The notes beneath the pieces are model-generated. The model had not been told where the DNA came from and made no database searches. It worked only from the letters and a program-made list of their open reading frames with translations. Shown piece after piece: positions 51,117 to 60,063 of a stretch of DNA of 64,000 nucleotides; the first letter of the stretch is position 1, and every line of letters begins with the position of its first letter. The stretch is taken from contig NZ_VFPT01000003.1 in NCBI RefSeq assembly GCF_006716865.1, positions 62,001-126,000 of the forward strand, read 5' to 3'. The DNA is from Roseinatronobacter monicus (lineage in GTDB: Bacteria; Pseudomonadota; Alphaproteobacteria; Rhodobacterales; Rhodobacteraceae). Made by a program: the position numbers and the translations under genes.

Positions 51117-52141
51117 TGGATGGGCTGATGGACGCCCATGCGGGCTACGGGCATAACAGCTATTTCGCGCAGGAAATGGAGCGGCTGGGGCCCATCGTGA
51201 AGGACCGAGGGCTAGTCGAGCTCTGCGTCAACCCCGATGGCCGTGTCTGGGTCGAGTTGCAAGGCGACAGCGCCATGCGCCTGAGCGCGCAAACCCTGTC
51301 GCAGACCGAGATGGGGGATCTGGCGAGCAACATCGCCTCGACTGGCAACAGCACGCTGGGGCGCAGCCGACCTGTGATCTCGGGCTCGGTTCTCTATGAG
51401 GGCCGCGCCGTGCGCTATCAGGTCGTGGCCCCGCCTGTCGTCGATCACGGCCATTCCATCTCGATGCGGTTTTTCTCGACCATTCCGCTTGAGGCGATTG
51501 CGCTGAAGTTTCTGCATGGCAAGGAAATCTCGCTGGGCGACCGGCGCGCAGCGCTTGGGCGGGAGCTGAAAGGGTTGGTTGCGAGTGGCGATCTCGATGC
51601 GGCCGCGCGCTTTTGCATTGCCCATAAGCTGAACCTCATCGTCGCGGGCGGCACCTCGACTGGCAAAACCGTGCTCGCGCGCAAGCTGATCTCCTTCGTG
51701 CCGGAACATGAGCGCATTATCACCATCGAAGAAGCGGCCGAGCTGATCCCCACCCAGCCCAACACGGTCACGCTCCTGTCGGACCGGGACAATCCCCTGC
51801 GCTCGACTGATGCGCTGCTCACATCCGCGCTGCGCATGCGCCCCGACCGGCTGATCGTGGGCGAGGTGCGCGGGGCCGAGGCCATGACGTTTCTGGAAGC
51901 CATCAACACAGGCCATGGCGGCTCGATCACCACGCTACATGCCGAGACCCCGCAGCTTGCAATCTCGCGCCTCGCCATCGCAGCGCTCAAATCCAACCTG
52001 CCGCTGACCTATGACAATATGTGCGCCTATATCGCCAATTCGATCGATGTGATCGTGCAGGCCGGGCGGTCCAGCGGCGCGCGCGGCATCACCCAGTTCT
52101 ATTTCCCCGCCCTTCCCGATGAACAGGACCCCCGGATATGA
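51116..52141 (+). CDS. virB11: VirB11-like hexameric T4SS ATPase
   Basis: 341 aa. Walker A is VAGGTSTGKTVLARKLISF (about 178-190), the Asp box is IITIEEAAELI, and Walker B is RPDRLIVGEVRGAEAMTFLEAINTGHGGSITTLHAE, which includes the His box. N-terminal domain begins LGPIVKDRGLVELCVNPDGRVWVE. Traffic ATPase of the secretion system. Directly joined to virB10 and the next gene by short overlaps. Intact. Confidence 0.95.
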   Translation: MDGLMDAHAGYGHNSYFAQEMERLGPIVKDRGLVELCVNPDGRVWVELQGDSAMRLSAQTLSQTEMGDLASNIASTGNSTLGRSRPVISGSVLYEGRAVRYQVVAPPVVDHGHSISMRFFSTIPLEAIALKFLHGKEISLGDRRAALGRELKGLVASGDLDAAARFCIAHKLNLIVAGGTSTGKTVLARKLISFVPEHERIITIEEAAELIPTQPNTVTLLSDRDNPLRSTDALLTSALRMRPDRLIVGEVRGAEAMTFLEAINTGHGGSITTLHAETPQLAISRLAIAALKSNLPLTYDNMCAYIANSIDVIVQAGRSSGARGITQFYFPALPDEQDPRI

Positions 52142-52614
52142 AACATGCCATCCTTGGCCTTGCGCTCTTTCTCGCCATGCCTGTGCTCGCGCAGACCGTG
52201 CCAGATCTGAATGATCTTGACCCGAACACCCTGCCGCCTGCGCCCGCGCAGGGCAACGGCCTCGATCTGACCGTCCCAGAGCTCTACACCGCGTCAGAGC
52301 CCGACCGCGAGATCAATGGCTGCATCGTCCCCGGACGCCCCGATTGGCTGATCGAGATGAACCCCGCGACGACGAATGAGCGGGCGATGGTACATGCGAT
52401 CTACAATCTGCGGTGGTCCAAAGCGGTCGTCGAGAATGAGGATTGCGCCTGCGCCCTGCGTCATCCCGATTGGGCAGAGGTCATTGCAGAGTTCAATGAG
52501 AGCTACGCCGGGATGGACAAGCAGCAAATGTTTGATGCGCAGATGTCATATCGTTCCATGCATCATCAGCGCGTTGCGCGTGCTCGTGCCATTTGCCGTG
52601 AACAAAGCCGCTGA
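52138..52614 (+). CDS. Secreted T4SS-linked protein, 158 aa, unknown
   Basis: Signal peptide MKHAILGLALFLAMPVLAQT. The mature part has conserved-looking cysteines (GCIVPGRPDWLIEMN, EDCACALRHPDWAEVI, ARAICREQ). It starts in a 4-base overlap with virB11 and is followed by virB6 after 2 bases, so it belongs to the operon. Probably periplasmic. Not a VirB protein I can name. Confidence 0.7.
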   Translation: MKHAILGLALFLAMPVLAQTVPDLNDLDPNTLPPAPAQGNGLDLTVPELYTASEPDREINGCIVPGRPDWLIEMNPATTNERAMVHAIYNLRWSKAVVENEDCACALRHPDWAEVIAEFNESYAGMDKQQMFDAQMSYRSMHHQRVARARAICREQSR

Positions 52615-52616
52615 AC

Positions 52617-53624
52617 ATGGGCATTGTCTCCTGGATTGTCGGATCGGTCGAAGGCTATCTCGCCACTGCAGGCGAGACCGCCTTCGGGGCCTTGCTCGGC
52701 TCTGTCGGCACGATCGGCATGGCGATGGCAACCCTGGCCGTGGTCTTCGTCGCGCTCAATGCGATGCTGCAGGTCAAATCCATCGATCTGCGCACGGCCG
52801 TCATGCTGGGGGTCAAACTCGCCCTAGTGGGCATATTCGCGCGCAACTGGGCCGAGTTTAACTCTGTGACCAATGCCATTGTTGGCGGTTCGGAACACTT
52901 GGCCGGCGTGATCGTCGGCGCGGCGGGTGGTGTTGGCGATGGGTCTGCTGGTCATTTCGCGCAGCAGTTTGATGCAATCATTTCTGACTTGATCGACACG
53001 GCAAACAATATTGGCAGCGCGATGAACTGGGTCGGCGGGGCGTTTTTTACGACAATCGCCTTCATCATCCTTGCCGCCATGGGCGCTGCCGCCGGCCTGA
53101 TGATCGTCTTCGCCAAGCTGATGATCACCTTCTATGTCAGCATCGCACCAATCATGATCACCATGTCGCTCCTGAACGCCACGAAAGACTATTTCCAGAA
53201 CTGGCTCACCGGGATCATCAGCTATGCCTTCTACCCCATCGTGATCGCTGCCGTCTTCTCGGTCATCATCTCGATGAGCGACCAGATGGCCACCAATGTG
53301 AATTCCGGCGATCTCGCGACCCTCGGTCAGGCCATCCCCTTCTTTGCCATGATCATCATGGCATTTTTCGCGATATTCCTGATCCCCGTGATCATGCGCC
53401 AGATCACCGGCAATATTCAGCTGACCTCCGCGATGAGCGGGCCCATGGCCGCCCTTGGCACCCTCTCGGCCGCCCGCATGGCTGGACTTATGGGTAGAGG
53501 TTCGCCATTTCAGCCCCCACCCCCCGGCGCGGGTGCGGCAACGCGGGGGCCGGCGGGCGGTACAGGGACCGCGTCGGCCGCGGCAAGCCGTATGGCGCGC
53601 TCGGCGCGTCTGGCAGGGAGATGA
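52617..53624 (+). CDS. virB6: VirB6/TrbL-like polytopic membrane protein
   Basis: 335 aa with at least five hydrophobic segments (VGTIGMAMATLAVVFVALNAM, FTTIAFIILAAMGAAAGLMIVFAKLMITFYVSIAPIMITMSLL, IISYAFYPIVIAAVFSVIISM, IPFFAMIIMAFFAIFLIPVIM). The central part with APIMI...LL is typical of TrbL/VirB6. The C-terminal tail is Gly/Pro/Ala-rich and cytosolic. Inner-membrane channel component. The stop overlaps the next gene by ATGA. Confidence 0.9.
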   Translation: MGIVSWIVGSVEGYLATAGETAFGALLGSVGTIGMAMATLAVVFVALNAMLQVKSIDLRTAVMLGVKLALVGIFARNWAEFNSVTNAIVGGSEHLAGVIVGAAGGVGDGSAGHFAQQFDAIISDLIDTANNIGSAMNWVGGAFFTTIAFIILAAMGAAAGLMIVFAKLMITFYVSIAPIMITMSLLNATKDYFQNWLTGIISYAFYPIVIAAVFSVIISMSDQMATNVNSGDLATLGQAIPFFAMIIMAFFAIFLIPVIMRQITGNIQLTSAMSGPMAALGTLSAARMAGLMGRGSPFQPPPPGAGAATRGPAGGTGTASAAASRMARSARLAGR

Positions 53625-54127
53625 GTATGGAATTCACACCCGGCACATTTGCGATGATCGCGTTCGCGGTTGCCCTTGTCGTGATCCTCGCGGCGTTCAT
53701 CTCGCGCAAGGGCGTCTTCGCGCCCCCGTTTGAACGCCGCCCCCTCATGAACCAGACGGAATTGCGGCTCTTCAAGATGCTGAGCGCGGAACTGCCTGCC
53801 GGCTGGAGCGTGATGTGCCAGGTCGCCTACGGGGCGTTCCTGCGCAATAAGAGCTATAAGCGCTACATGAGCATCAACTCAAAACGCGCGGATTTCGTGC
53901 TGCTGGACGCTGATCTGAATGTGGCCCTGGTGATCGAGTATCAGGGCAAAGGCCATTTCGGGAACAGCCGCGACAGCCGCGCACGCGCTGAGAAAAGCGA
54001 TACCGTCAAGCGGCAGGCATTGCGCGAGGCAGGGATTGAACTCGTCGAACTGCCCGCAAAGTTTGATCACGACATGGTGGCGGGAATAGTGCGGGGGCTG
54101 GTTTCGCAAGACAGTTCTGGATCGTAA
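53621..54127 (+). CDS. Membrane-anchored DUF2726-like protein
   Basis: 168 aa. One N-terminal membrane helix (FAMIAFAVALVVILAAFIS), then a DUF2726-like domain: MNQTELRLFKMLSAELPAGWSVMCQVAYGAFL, SKRADFVLLDADLNVALVIEYQGKGHF, ending AGIELVELPAK. DUF2726 is related to PD-(D/E)XK-type nuclease folds; D and E-x-Q residues (DFVLLD, IEYQGK) are visible. Last gene of the T4SS operon, by ATGA overlap with virB6. Function unknown; a nuclease at the secretion channel is only a guess. Confidence 0.72.
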   Translation: MSMEFTPGTFAMIAFAVALVVILAAFISRKGVFAPPFERRPLMNQTELRLFKMLSAELPAGWSVMCQVAYGAFLRNKSYKRYMSINSKRADFVLLDADLNVALVIEYQGKGHFGNSRDSRARAEKSDTVKRQALREAGIELVELPAKFDHDMVAGIVRGLVSQDSSGS

Positions 54128-54207
54128 TGCGAGGGCCAGCAACTGCTTGGAACCCGCAGACTGGCAATTGGCACAAACGGTTGGCCGGCCCGAATTGGCA
54201 CCAAGCT

Positions 54208-54606
54208 TTACACTGTCAGAAGCCTGACATTGGGCAAGCGCGCGGCCTTGCGATCAAAGGTGACGAGCTCGCTGGCACTAGCGCGCCGGGCCGCGGCTGC
54301 GATCATCAGATCGGCAAAGCCAAAGCCATCATTGCGGTAGCGATCCACTGCCGTGGCGACATCATCGGAATCCTCGATCAGCACTTCAACTGACGACAGC
54401 ACCCCATCGAGGGCCGCCGCAATGTCACCTCGCCCGTAGCCATAGGCGCGCTCCAGCACCCAAACCAGTTCCACGAGGACCTCGCGACCGATAAAGCCCA
54501 GGTGCTGATCCGTCAGGCCATCGATGAGTTCGGTGGCCAGCCGCGCCTGTTCAGGGTCATCCTGCACAAGGAACCGCACCAGCACATTCGTATCGAGTGC
54601 GATCAT
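54208..54606 (-). CDS. PIN-domain toxin (VapC-type)
   Basis: 132 aa. PIN acidic residues: IALDTNVLVRFLVQD (first Asp), LVELVWVLERAYGY (Glu), GFGFADLMIAAAARRASASELVTFDRKAARL (late Asp residues). It overlaps the upstream antitoxin stop by 4 bases. VapC toxins cleave RNA, usually tRNA or rRNA; the antitoxin gene precedes it. This pair likely stabilises the plasmid. Confidence 0.9.
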   Translation of the reverse strand: MIALDTNVLVRFLVQDDPEQARLATELIDGLTDQHLGFIGREVLVELVWVLERAYGYGRGDIAAALDGVLSSVEVLIEDSDDVATAVDRYRNDGFGFADLMIAAAARRASASELVTFDRKAARLPNVRLLTV

Positions 54607-54854
54607 GCGCCGGGCTTCGCACGCTCGGACGCCGCAGAGCCAATCGCCTCATCCATCTGGTCAAGCGACACCGGCCGCTGGTCTGCCCGGGCAAGCACGC
54701 CCCGCAACTCTTTGACCGACCGGGCTTTCAGGATACGCACCTCGCCGTCGAGAATAACATAGCGCACCCGGTCCCCGCTCGAGAGGCCGAGGGCCGCGCG
54801 GACATCGCGCGGCAATGTGGTCTGGCCTTTGACGGTGACAGTCGATTCCTGCAT
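54603..54854 (-). CDS. AbrB-type antitoxin (partner of PIN toxin)
   Basis: 83 aa. An N-terminal SpoVT/AbrB swapped-hairpin domain (STVTVKGQTTLPRDVRAALGLSSGDRVRYVILDGEVRIL) is followed by a helical tail that would bind the toxin. First gene of the pair. It should bind and repress its own promoter just upstream (54855-54900). Confidence 0.9.
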   Translation of the reverse strand: MQESTVTVKGQTTLPRDVRAALGLSSGDRVRYVILDGEVRILKARSVKELRGVLARADQRPVSLDQMDEAIGSAASERAKPGA

Positions 54855-55029
54855 TTGGGCACCATTCCTTACTTACGCTGTTTTCTCCTTACCATATAAG
54901 AATTTGAATTGCGAGTGGTCGTAACAGAAGATCGCACCGTGTTTGAAAAAACTGCCCTTGAAACCTGTGCAGCGCTGTGCAATGTATCTCAAATGAGATG
55001 CGCAGCCAAGGATGCTCAGGAGAACCCTC

Positions 55030-55323
55030 ATGCCCGCCAAAACGTCGATGGTCCATATCCGGGTTGACGACAAGCTCAAGCAGGACGCAACAGAGGCACT
55101 GGCCGGCGTCGGGCTGACCTTGTCCGATGCTGTTCGCATTCTGCTGACACGGGTGAGTGCAGAAGGTGGTCTGCCCGCTGGCCTTGCCAGCGATCCAGAT
55201 GCCTATGACGCATGGTTCCGCGCCAAGGTGCAAGACGCGCTTGCCGACGCGCGCCAAACAACACCACATCGACAAGCGATGGCAGAAACACGCGCACGAT
55301 TAAAGCGACAACCCAGTGCTTGA
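55030..55323 (+). CDS. RelB/DinJ-type antitoxin
   Basis: 97 aa from the ATG at 55030 (MPAKTSMVHIRVDDKLKQDATEAL). The ribbon-helix-helix motif is VHIRVDDKLKQDATEALAGVGLTLSDAVRILL. It has a C-terminal tail of ~45 residues for toxin binding. Preceded by CAGGAG. It overlaps the toxin start (GTG) by 8 bases. Divergent from the AbrB/PIN pair. Confidence 0.88.
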   Translation: MPAKTSMVHIRVDDKLKQDATEALAGVGLTLSDAVRILLTRVSAEGGLPAGLASDPDAYDAWFRAKVQDALADARQTTPHRQAMAETRARLKRQPSA

Positions 55324-55591
55324 TATCGACTGGAAGGCACCCGCGCTGGCCGACCTATCAACCATCCTCGACTATGTTGCCGATGCCAATCCCACAGCAG
55401 CAATTGCGTTGCTGGACGAAATCGAAGCCAAGGTCGAACAACTTGCGGAACATCCGAAGCTCTGCAGGCCGGGCAGAGTAGCGGGCACTCGGGAACTGAT
55501 TGTTCGGCCCAACTACCTTGTTGTCTACGCGGAAACCGCCAGCACGATCACAGTTCTGCGCGTACTTCATGCTGCGCAGATGTGGCCTTAA
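55316..55591 (+). CDS. ParE/RelE-superfamily toxin
   Basis: 91 aa, GTG start inside the antitoxin gene. ParE fold signature: MLDIDWKAPALADLSTILDYVADANPTAAIALLDEIEAKVEQLAEHPKLCRPGRV, then GTRELIVRPNYLVVYAE and the ending VLRVLHAAQMWP. The RPNY-VVY and RVLHAxQ motifs are usual for ParE. The target (gyrase or mRNA) cannot be told from this. Confidence 0.9.
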   Translation: MLDIDWKAPALADLSTILDYVADANPTAAIALLDEIEAKVEQLAEHPKLCRPGRVAGTRELIVRPNYLVVYAETASTITVLRVLHAAQMWP

Positions 55592-55597
55592 TTGGAG

Positions 55598-56629
55598 TTA
55601 CCCCGTCGAGAGGTCAGGGACATATATCTGCTTCAAAGGAATCAGCGAGCGGTAGCGCGGAGACAGCTTGTTGTAATTTTCCAGCAGCATTTCAACGAAC
55701 TGCTCCCCGTCAATCAAGCGCAGCTTCGCTCGGTTCCGTTCCAACTCAATCGCGCCGCGCGCATATGAGCCGAGATTGACATAGAGGCCATATTCGCCCT
55801 CGCCGAGCGTTCCGAGAAGCTGATCAACCTCGGGCCGGGGCGTCTGCTCCGTCTTGCGTTTGCATTGCACCTTGACGATGGGTGGCTGAAATCCGAGCGC
55901 GTCCATATGCGCGATAACATCGACGCCGCCGTCGCCAGACTTGGCCGTGACGCGGGTAGTGTAGCCCATGCATTCGAGGACATGGGCGACGAAGTGCTCG
56001 AATTCGTGCCCGGTCATCCCGGTCATAATGCGCCTGATCACAAAATCTGATGTGGTGCCTTCGGCCTGCTGCGCAACTGCCTGCGTTGCCGTGTCATCGT
56101 CGGCGGTTTCATCGGTAGCCTCTGCTGTCGTGGCTGGATCAGGCGCGTCGCCCGGCGCGGCCAGCTTGGCCAGAAACTCGACGGCATGGGAGCGCACCCG
56201 AAAGATAGTGACTGCCGAGCCGATCTCATTAAGCGCGCTCTGGCTAAACTCGGTGCGCGGAAAATGGCCAAGCCATTCGACTGCGCGCCGGTTTGGGTAT
56301 TCGTCAGGATCATCGGCCAGATAGCTCGCCTCGCCAGTGAAGCGCCCGATATTGATCATCCTGTCATGCTTCGAGGGGTAGACCACCACATCACCCGCGC
56401 GCATCTCGTGCACAAAGCGATAGAGCGTCCCGGCGTTCACCGGCACAGCCCCCTCTTTCAGATCAGGCAAGTGCAAGCGCAGGGCGGTCTTGAACGCTTC
56501 CCTGTCGGCGGGGATCGTGCGCAGATCACCGAGTGCCCGCCAGCCGATGGCGACATAGTTTCCTTCAATCGGGCGGTCACCCACATGGCCGCCCATATGC
56601 AAGCCCCAGACAGCAGCATTTTCCATCAT
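55598..56629 (-). CDS. Mrr-like restriction endonuclease
   Basis: 343 aa. Residues 1-150 (WGLHMGGHVGDRPIEGNYVAIGWRALGDL, FVHEMRAGDVVVYPSKHDRMINIGRFTGE) look like an EVE/PUA-like reader module. Residues 210-320 carry the Mrr catalytic domain: MTGHEFEHFVAHVLECMGYTTRVTAKSGDGGVDVIAH, PIVKVQCKRKTEQTPRPEVDQLLGTL (Asp and Q-x-K of the PD-(D/E)XK type). Mrr-type enzymes cut modified DNA. The gene overlaps the DUF5677-like gene by 4 bases (ATGA) and is the last of a minus-strand operon headed by a DNA methyltransferase. Confidence 0.85.
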   Translation of the reverse strand: MMENAAVWGLHMGGHVGDRPIEGNYVAIGWRALGDLRTIPADREAFKTALRLHLPDLKEGAVPVNAGTLYRFVHEMRAGDVVVYPSKHDRMINIGRFTGEASYLADDPDEYPNRRAVEWLGHFPRTEFSQSALNEIGSAVTIFRVRSHAVEFLAKLAAPGDAPDPATTAEATDETADDDTATQAVAQQAEGTTSDFVIRRIMTGMTGHEFEHFVAHVLECMGYTTRVTAKSGDGGVDVIAHMDALGFQPPIVKVQCKRKTEQTPRPEVDQLLGTLGEGEYGLYVNLGSYARGAIELERNRAKLRLIDGEQFVEMLLENYNKLSPRYRSLIPLKQIYVPDLSTG

Positions 56630-57726
56630 TGTTCTGGGTTTCCTTTTTCAGACGTCATTGTTCCCGCGCCACTTTGTGCGCGATGCTTTTCAAGGCTTTC
56701 TTTTTCCGCACGAACGGCGGCTTCACCAATATCCGATGCAAGCGTTTGGATGATTTTAACGTAGATCAAGCGGTCTAAATTTGGGTCGCCATGCAGGAGA
56801 AACGCTGCGGTCATTTGGGACAATGATACGGCGGTCATGTGCAATGGGTCGATAAAACCGGAGTTACTCGGCCCAATCTGAAACACTACCTCTTCGGCCT
56901 CGACCATCCCGAGAAGCGCTCCGGGATGGCGAAAGCAAGAATGCACATGCTGTGACGCCCACTTGTAGCGAGGCCGCCAATGATCCAAGCCAATGTTTCG
57001 CTCAATGTCGATGAATTTAATCCGATCATGTGCAAACACACTTGATGCCCAGTCCCACTCGCCGTTCAAGCGGCGACCGATATGGACCTCGGCTTTATCT
57101 CGCATCGCCTCGATCTCCGCGAACGCCTCGTCAGTGAATGGCTGCATGTTCGCGCGTTCGGCAACCGAGTTGAGAGCGACGGCGGCCTTGTGATTTTCAA
57201 ACCATATAGATGACCGGTAATCCCGTGCGACCTCATGGCCGTGTTTTGCAATGAACATCGCGGTAACGACCGTCTCATGAAGAGAGCGCCAACGCGCCAA
57301 AGCCCCGTCAGCAAAGCCGCCTTCCAGAAGGCACATTATTTCGCTTGTGATCAGCAGCGCCTTCGGGTGCAGATGCGCCAAAGTGTCAAACACCAAAGGA
57401 TCGGAACCGTTCGGCCCCTCGTGTGCATGTGCCTCGCCTATTTCCTGCGCCGTGATCCAGAGCATCCGCAGCAAATCCATCGGTTCGCGCCACCGATCAT
57501 AGCAGCGTGCTCTGAAGCTGTCATCGTCTGCACGCATTGCCGCGAGGTGATCCGGTGCGCTCGCCTTGAAATCTGCGAGCAGTTCCTCCTGACCCAAAGA
57601 AAAGCATCTTTCAATGAGTGCCGCTACCTCATCTTCTGAAAAGCAATGCTCATTCGCAGCCTTCTCGATTTCCGTGAGGAGCGTTTTGTCGAGCATTTGT
57701 AATAGTGGTGTTTTCTTCGTCGCCAA
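56626..57726 (-). CDS. DUF5677-like protein
   Basis: 366 aa, almost entirely helical. Central block LEGGFADGALARWRSLHETVVTAMFIAKHGHEVARDY resembles the DUF5677 family, which is often found near defence genes; KWASQHVHSCFRHPGALLG follows. No catalytic motif is obvious. Placed between the methyltransferase and the Mrr-like gene with tight spacing, so it is probably functionally linked to them. The biochemical role is unknown. Confidence 0.7.
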   Translation of the reverse strand: MATKKTPLLQMLDKTLLTEIEKAANEHCFSEDEVAALIERCFSLGQEELLADFKASAPDHLAAMRADDDSFRARCYDRWREPMDLLRMLWITAQEIGEAHAHEGPNGSDPLVFDTLAHLHPKALLITSEIMCLLEGGFADGALARWRSLHETVVTAMFIAKHGHEVARDYRSSIWFENHKAAVALNSVAERANMQPFTDEAFAEIEAMRDKAEVHIGRRLNGEWDWASSVFAHDRIKFIDIERNIGLDHWRPRYKWASQHVHSCFRHPGALLGMVEAEEVVFQIGPSNSGFIDPLHMTAVSLSQMTAAFLLHGDPNLDRLIYVKIIQTLASDIGEAAVRAEKESLEKHRAQSGAGTMTSEKGNPEQ

Positions 57727-57758
57727 TCATTGCTCCCTTTTGGTTTCAGAATTTTGCG

Positions 57759-58845
57759 TCAGTTGCCTATCCCCGCCCGCTCCTGATTGAGCCGGAATAG
57801 GCGCGCGAGGATTTCGTCGTCGCTCAGGCCGCCTGCGCGCCAGTCGTCGCCCCAGCCATAGGCCTCGGCGACGGCCTCATCGAGGGCGCGGTGCGCGTGG
57901 TCGAGCCATGTGGGTCGGGCGTTGTAGAGGTTGGTCAGGGTGCGCTTCTTGAGTTCCTTCTCTGCGGCCTCGTCCTTGGGGAGGATGCGGTCAGGATAGC
58001 CGGGGACGACCTCGGAGACGCGCTCGACCAGATCAGCGGGGTTGAGCCAGTTCTCGCGCAGCTCGTTCAGGCGGGCGGCGGCGGCGGCGATTTTCTGGGC
58101 GTGCGGATCGTCGGCATAATCGGCGGCGGGAATGTTCGGTGTCAGCCCCTCGGGGAAGGGGAAGGTCTCGAAGCAGTCCCCTGGCGTATAAACTGGATCG
58201 TTGCCAACGCCATGATATTGGCAAGTTGAAAGGGTCCAGAGTTCGTGGAAAGTAGAAGATAACATACCAAATATAACATCGGAATCCGAATCAATTAAGA
58301 TTAGGCGCGTATCAGGCAAAGTTGCGGTCTCGATGAAACGAAAGACGCGGTGTTTGGTTACTAGGCCAGTAGCCAAGATACGCCTCCGGCTTGAAAGCAA
58401 TTCTCGCGCTTGCTCACCTGATCTACGGAAAACCCACCAGTTCCTAATTTGCCTTGGATCACGGTTCCCCGACCTAGATAAGGCAAGCCTTTCCTCAACG
58501 TGTGCAAAAGGCGTTTCATATAGCGCTGCATCCTCGATAGAAAGCCCATGGAAATCAATTATCCAAGTATCCTTGCCACGGCCGACTATGTCTGAAACTG
58601 TAGAATATCGTTTCACTACATCGCTGTTCGGCTTTCCGTGCGGATTCATGGACGACCCAAGCATCACTTCTGCTTCGCACCGTGAAATGTCGAAAGGACC
58701 GCCCTTTTCTAATCCACGAACTGCGCGCTTCTTATTATTATCAAGAGCAGATTTCTGACTTAAATCGATTGAGAGCGACTTAAGATCATCTGAGATTTGA
58801 GTGACGGTTCTACCATCAAGATACAGAGCGTTGTCCCAGTGGGTG
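57759..58845 (-). pseudogene. Class I DNA methyltransferase, C-terminal piece
   Basis: The frame reads NALYLDGRTVTQISDDLKSLSIDL, then MLGSSMNPHGKPNSDVVKRYS, TWIIDFHGLSIEDAALYETPFAHVEERL, HRVFRFIET and a C-terminus ending QERAGIGN. This is the target-recognition and C-terminal part of a large COG1002/MmeI-like methyltransferase. It is separated from the middle piece by an ISAs1 element. The part from about 58190 rightwards is visibly AT-richer than the end of the gene. Confidence 0.85.
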
Positions 58846-60063
58846 CAGGAGAATCGCTTTTGGACATGACTGCGTCATTGAGTGGGTTGCGCTTGTTGAC
58901 GTGATGGATTCTGGATGGTGGCGTCATCATTTTGGAGCCTCCGGTCATGCAGATTTTCCTCGACGCCTTTGGCAATATTCCCGACCCGCGGGCCAGCAAT
59001 GCCCGTCATGACCTTGGCGAGTTGCTTGTGATTGCGTTTGTTTCAGTGCTCTGCGGCTCCAGTTCCTGCGCGGAGATGGCAGAGTTCGGGCGTGCAAAAG
59101 AGAACGTTTTCAGAGACTTCCTGAAGCTCAAGCACGCCATACCCTCGCATGACACGTTTTCAGATGTGTTCGCGATGATCGACCCCAAGGCGCTGGATGC
59201 GGCCTTCGGCAAGGTGTTGGCCGAGGTCGCGGCACTGTTGCAAGACGGTGATGTGATCGCCATCGACGGCAAGGCATTGCGCGGCGCCCGGGGCAAAAGC
59301 GAGAGTGCGAAAACGCGGATGATGGTCTCAGCCTACGCCTCACGCCTGCGCCTGACGCTGGCCACGGTGCCCGCTGATCGGGGCGCGGAGTTGGAGGCCG
59401 CCATCGAAGCCCTCGGACTGATCGCGCTGAAGGGCAAGGTGGTGACGGGCGATGCGCTCCATTGCAACCGCCGCACCGTGGCCGCAATCAACGCCCAAGG
59501 TGGCGATTGGTGCCTGGCGCTCAAGGGTAATCAGGAGTCACTCTTGTCGGATGCGCGGGGCTGCTTTTCTGAGCCGCCCGAAGGTCACCCAGAAGCTATC
59601 ACGGATGAGATGAACCATGGTCGCCGGGAGATCCGAAAGGCTGTCGTAGTATCAGCCAAGTCATTGGCAGAACATCATGAATTCCCTGGCCTCAAGGGCT
59701 TCGGTCGCATCGAGGCTACCCGCGAAGTAGACGGCAAGGTGACCTCAGAGACGCGCTTCTTCGCCCTGTCCTGGCTGCCCACGCCCGAGGTTTTGCTAGC
59801 CACGGTCCGCGCCCACTGGGCCATCGAGAACGCCCTACATTGGCAACTCGACGTGTCGTTTCGCGAGGATGACGCGCGTAACCGCAAGGACAATGGGCCA
59901 GCCAACATCGCCGTGCTCCGACGCCGCGCCCTTGACGTTGTCCGCCGCGATACATCCAAAACGTCGCTGTCCCTCAAACTCAAACGAGCAGGCTGGGATG
60001 AAGCCTTCCTGCGCAAACTTCTCACAAATATCTCAACGGCTTAGGCCAAAAGCGATTGCCCTG
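58846..60063 (+). mobile_element. ISAs1-family element
   Basis: The ends CAGGAGAATCGCTTTTGG (left) and its near-complement CCAAAAGCGATTGCCCTG (right) are flanked by the 10-base duplication CCAGTGGGTG (58836-58845 and 60064-60073). Length 1218 bp. Inserted in the methyltransferase gene. Confidence 0.95.
58932..60044 (+). CDS. ISAs1-family transposase
   Basis: 370 aa; the ATG at 58947 (MQIFLDAFGNIPDPRASN) five codons in is the more usual start. Motifs: RAHWAIENALHWQLDVSFREDDARNRKDNGPANIAVLRR (YREK-like late region), VIAIDGKALRGARGKSE (first Asp), KGKVVTGDALHCNRRTVAAI (second Asp). Full length without frameshift; with both ends intact the element may be mobile. Confidence 0.94.
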   Translation: MEPPVMQIFLDAFGNIPDPRASNARHDLGELLVIAFVSVLCGSSSCAEMAEFGRAKENVFRDFLKLKHAIPSHDTFSDVFAMIDPKALDAAFGKVLAEVAALLQDGDVIAIDGKALRGARGKSESAKTRMMVSAYASRLRLTLATVPADRGAELEAAIEALGLIALKGKVVTGDALHCNRRTVAAINAQGGDWCLALKGNQESLLSDARGCFSEPPEGHPEAITDEMNHGRREIRKAVVVSAKSLAEHHEFPGLKGFGRIEATREVDGKVTSETRFFALSWLPTPEVLLATVRAHWAIENALHWQLDVSFREDDARNRKDNGPANIAVLRRRALDVVRRDTSKTSLSLKLKRAGWDEAFLRKLLTNISTA

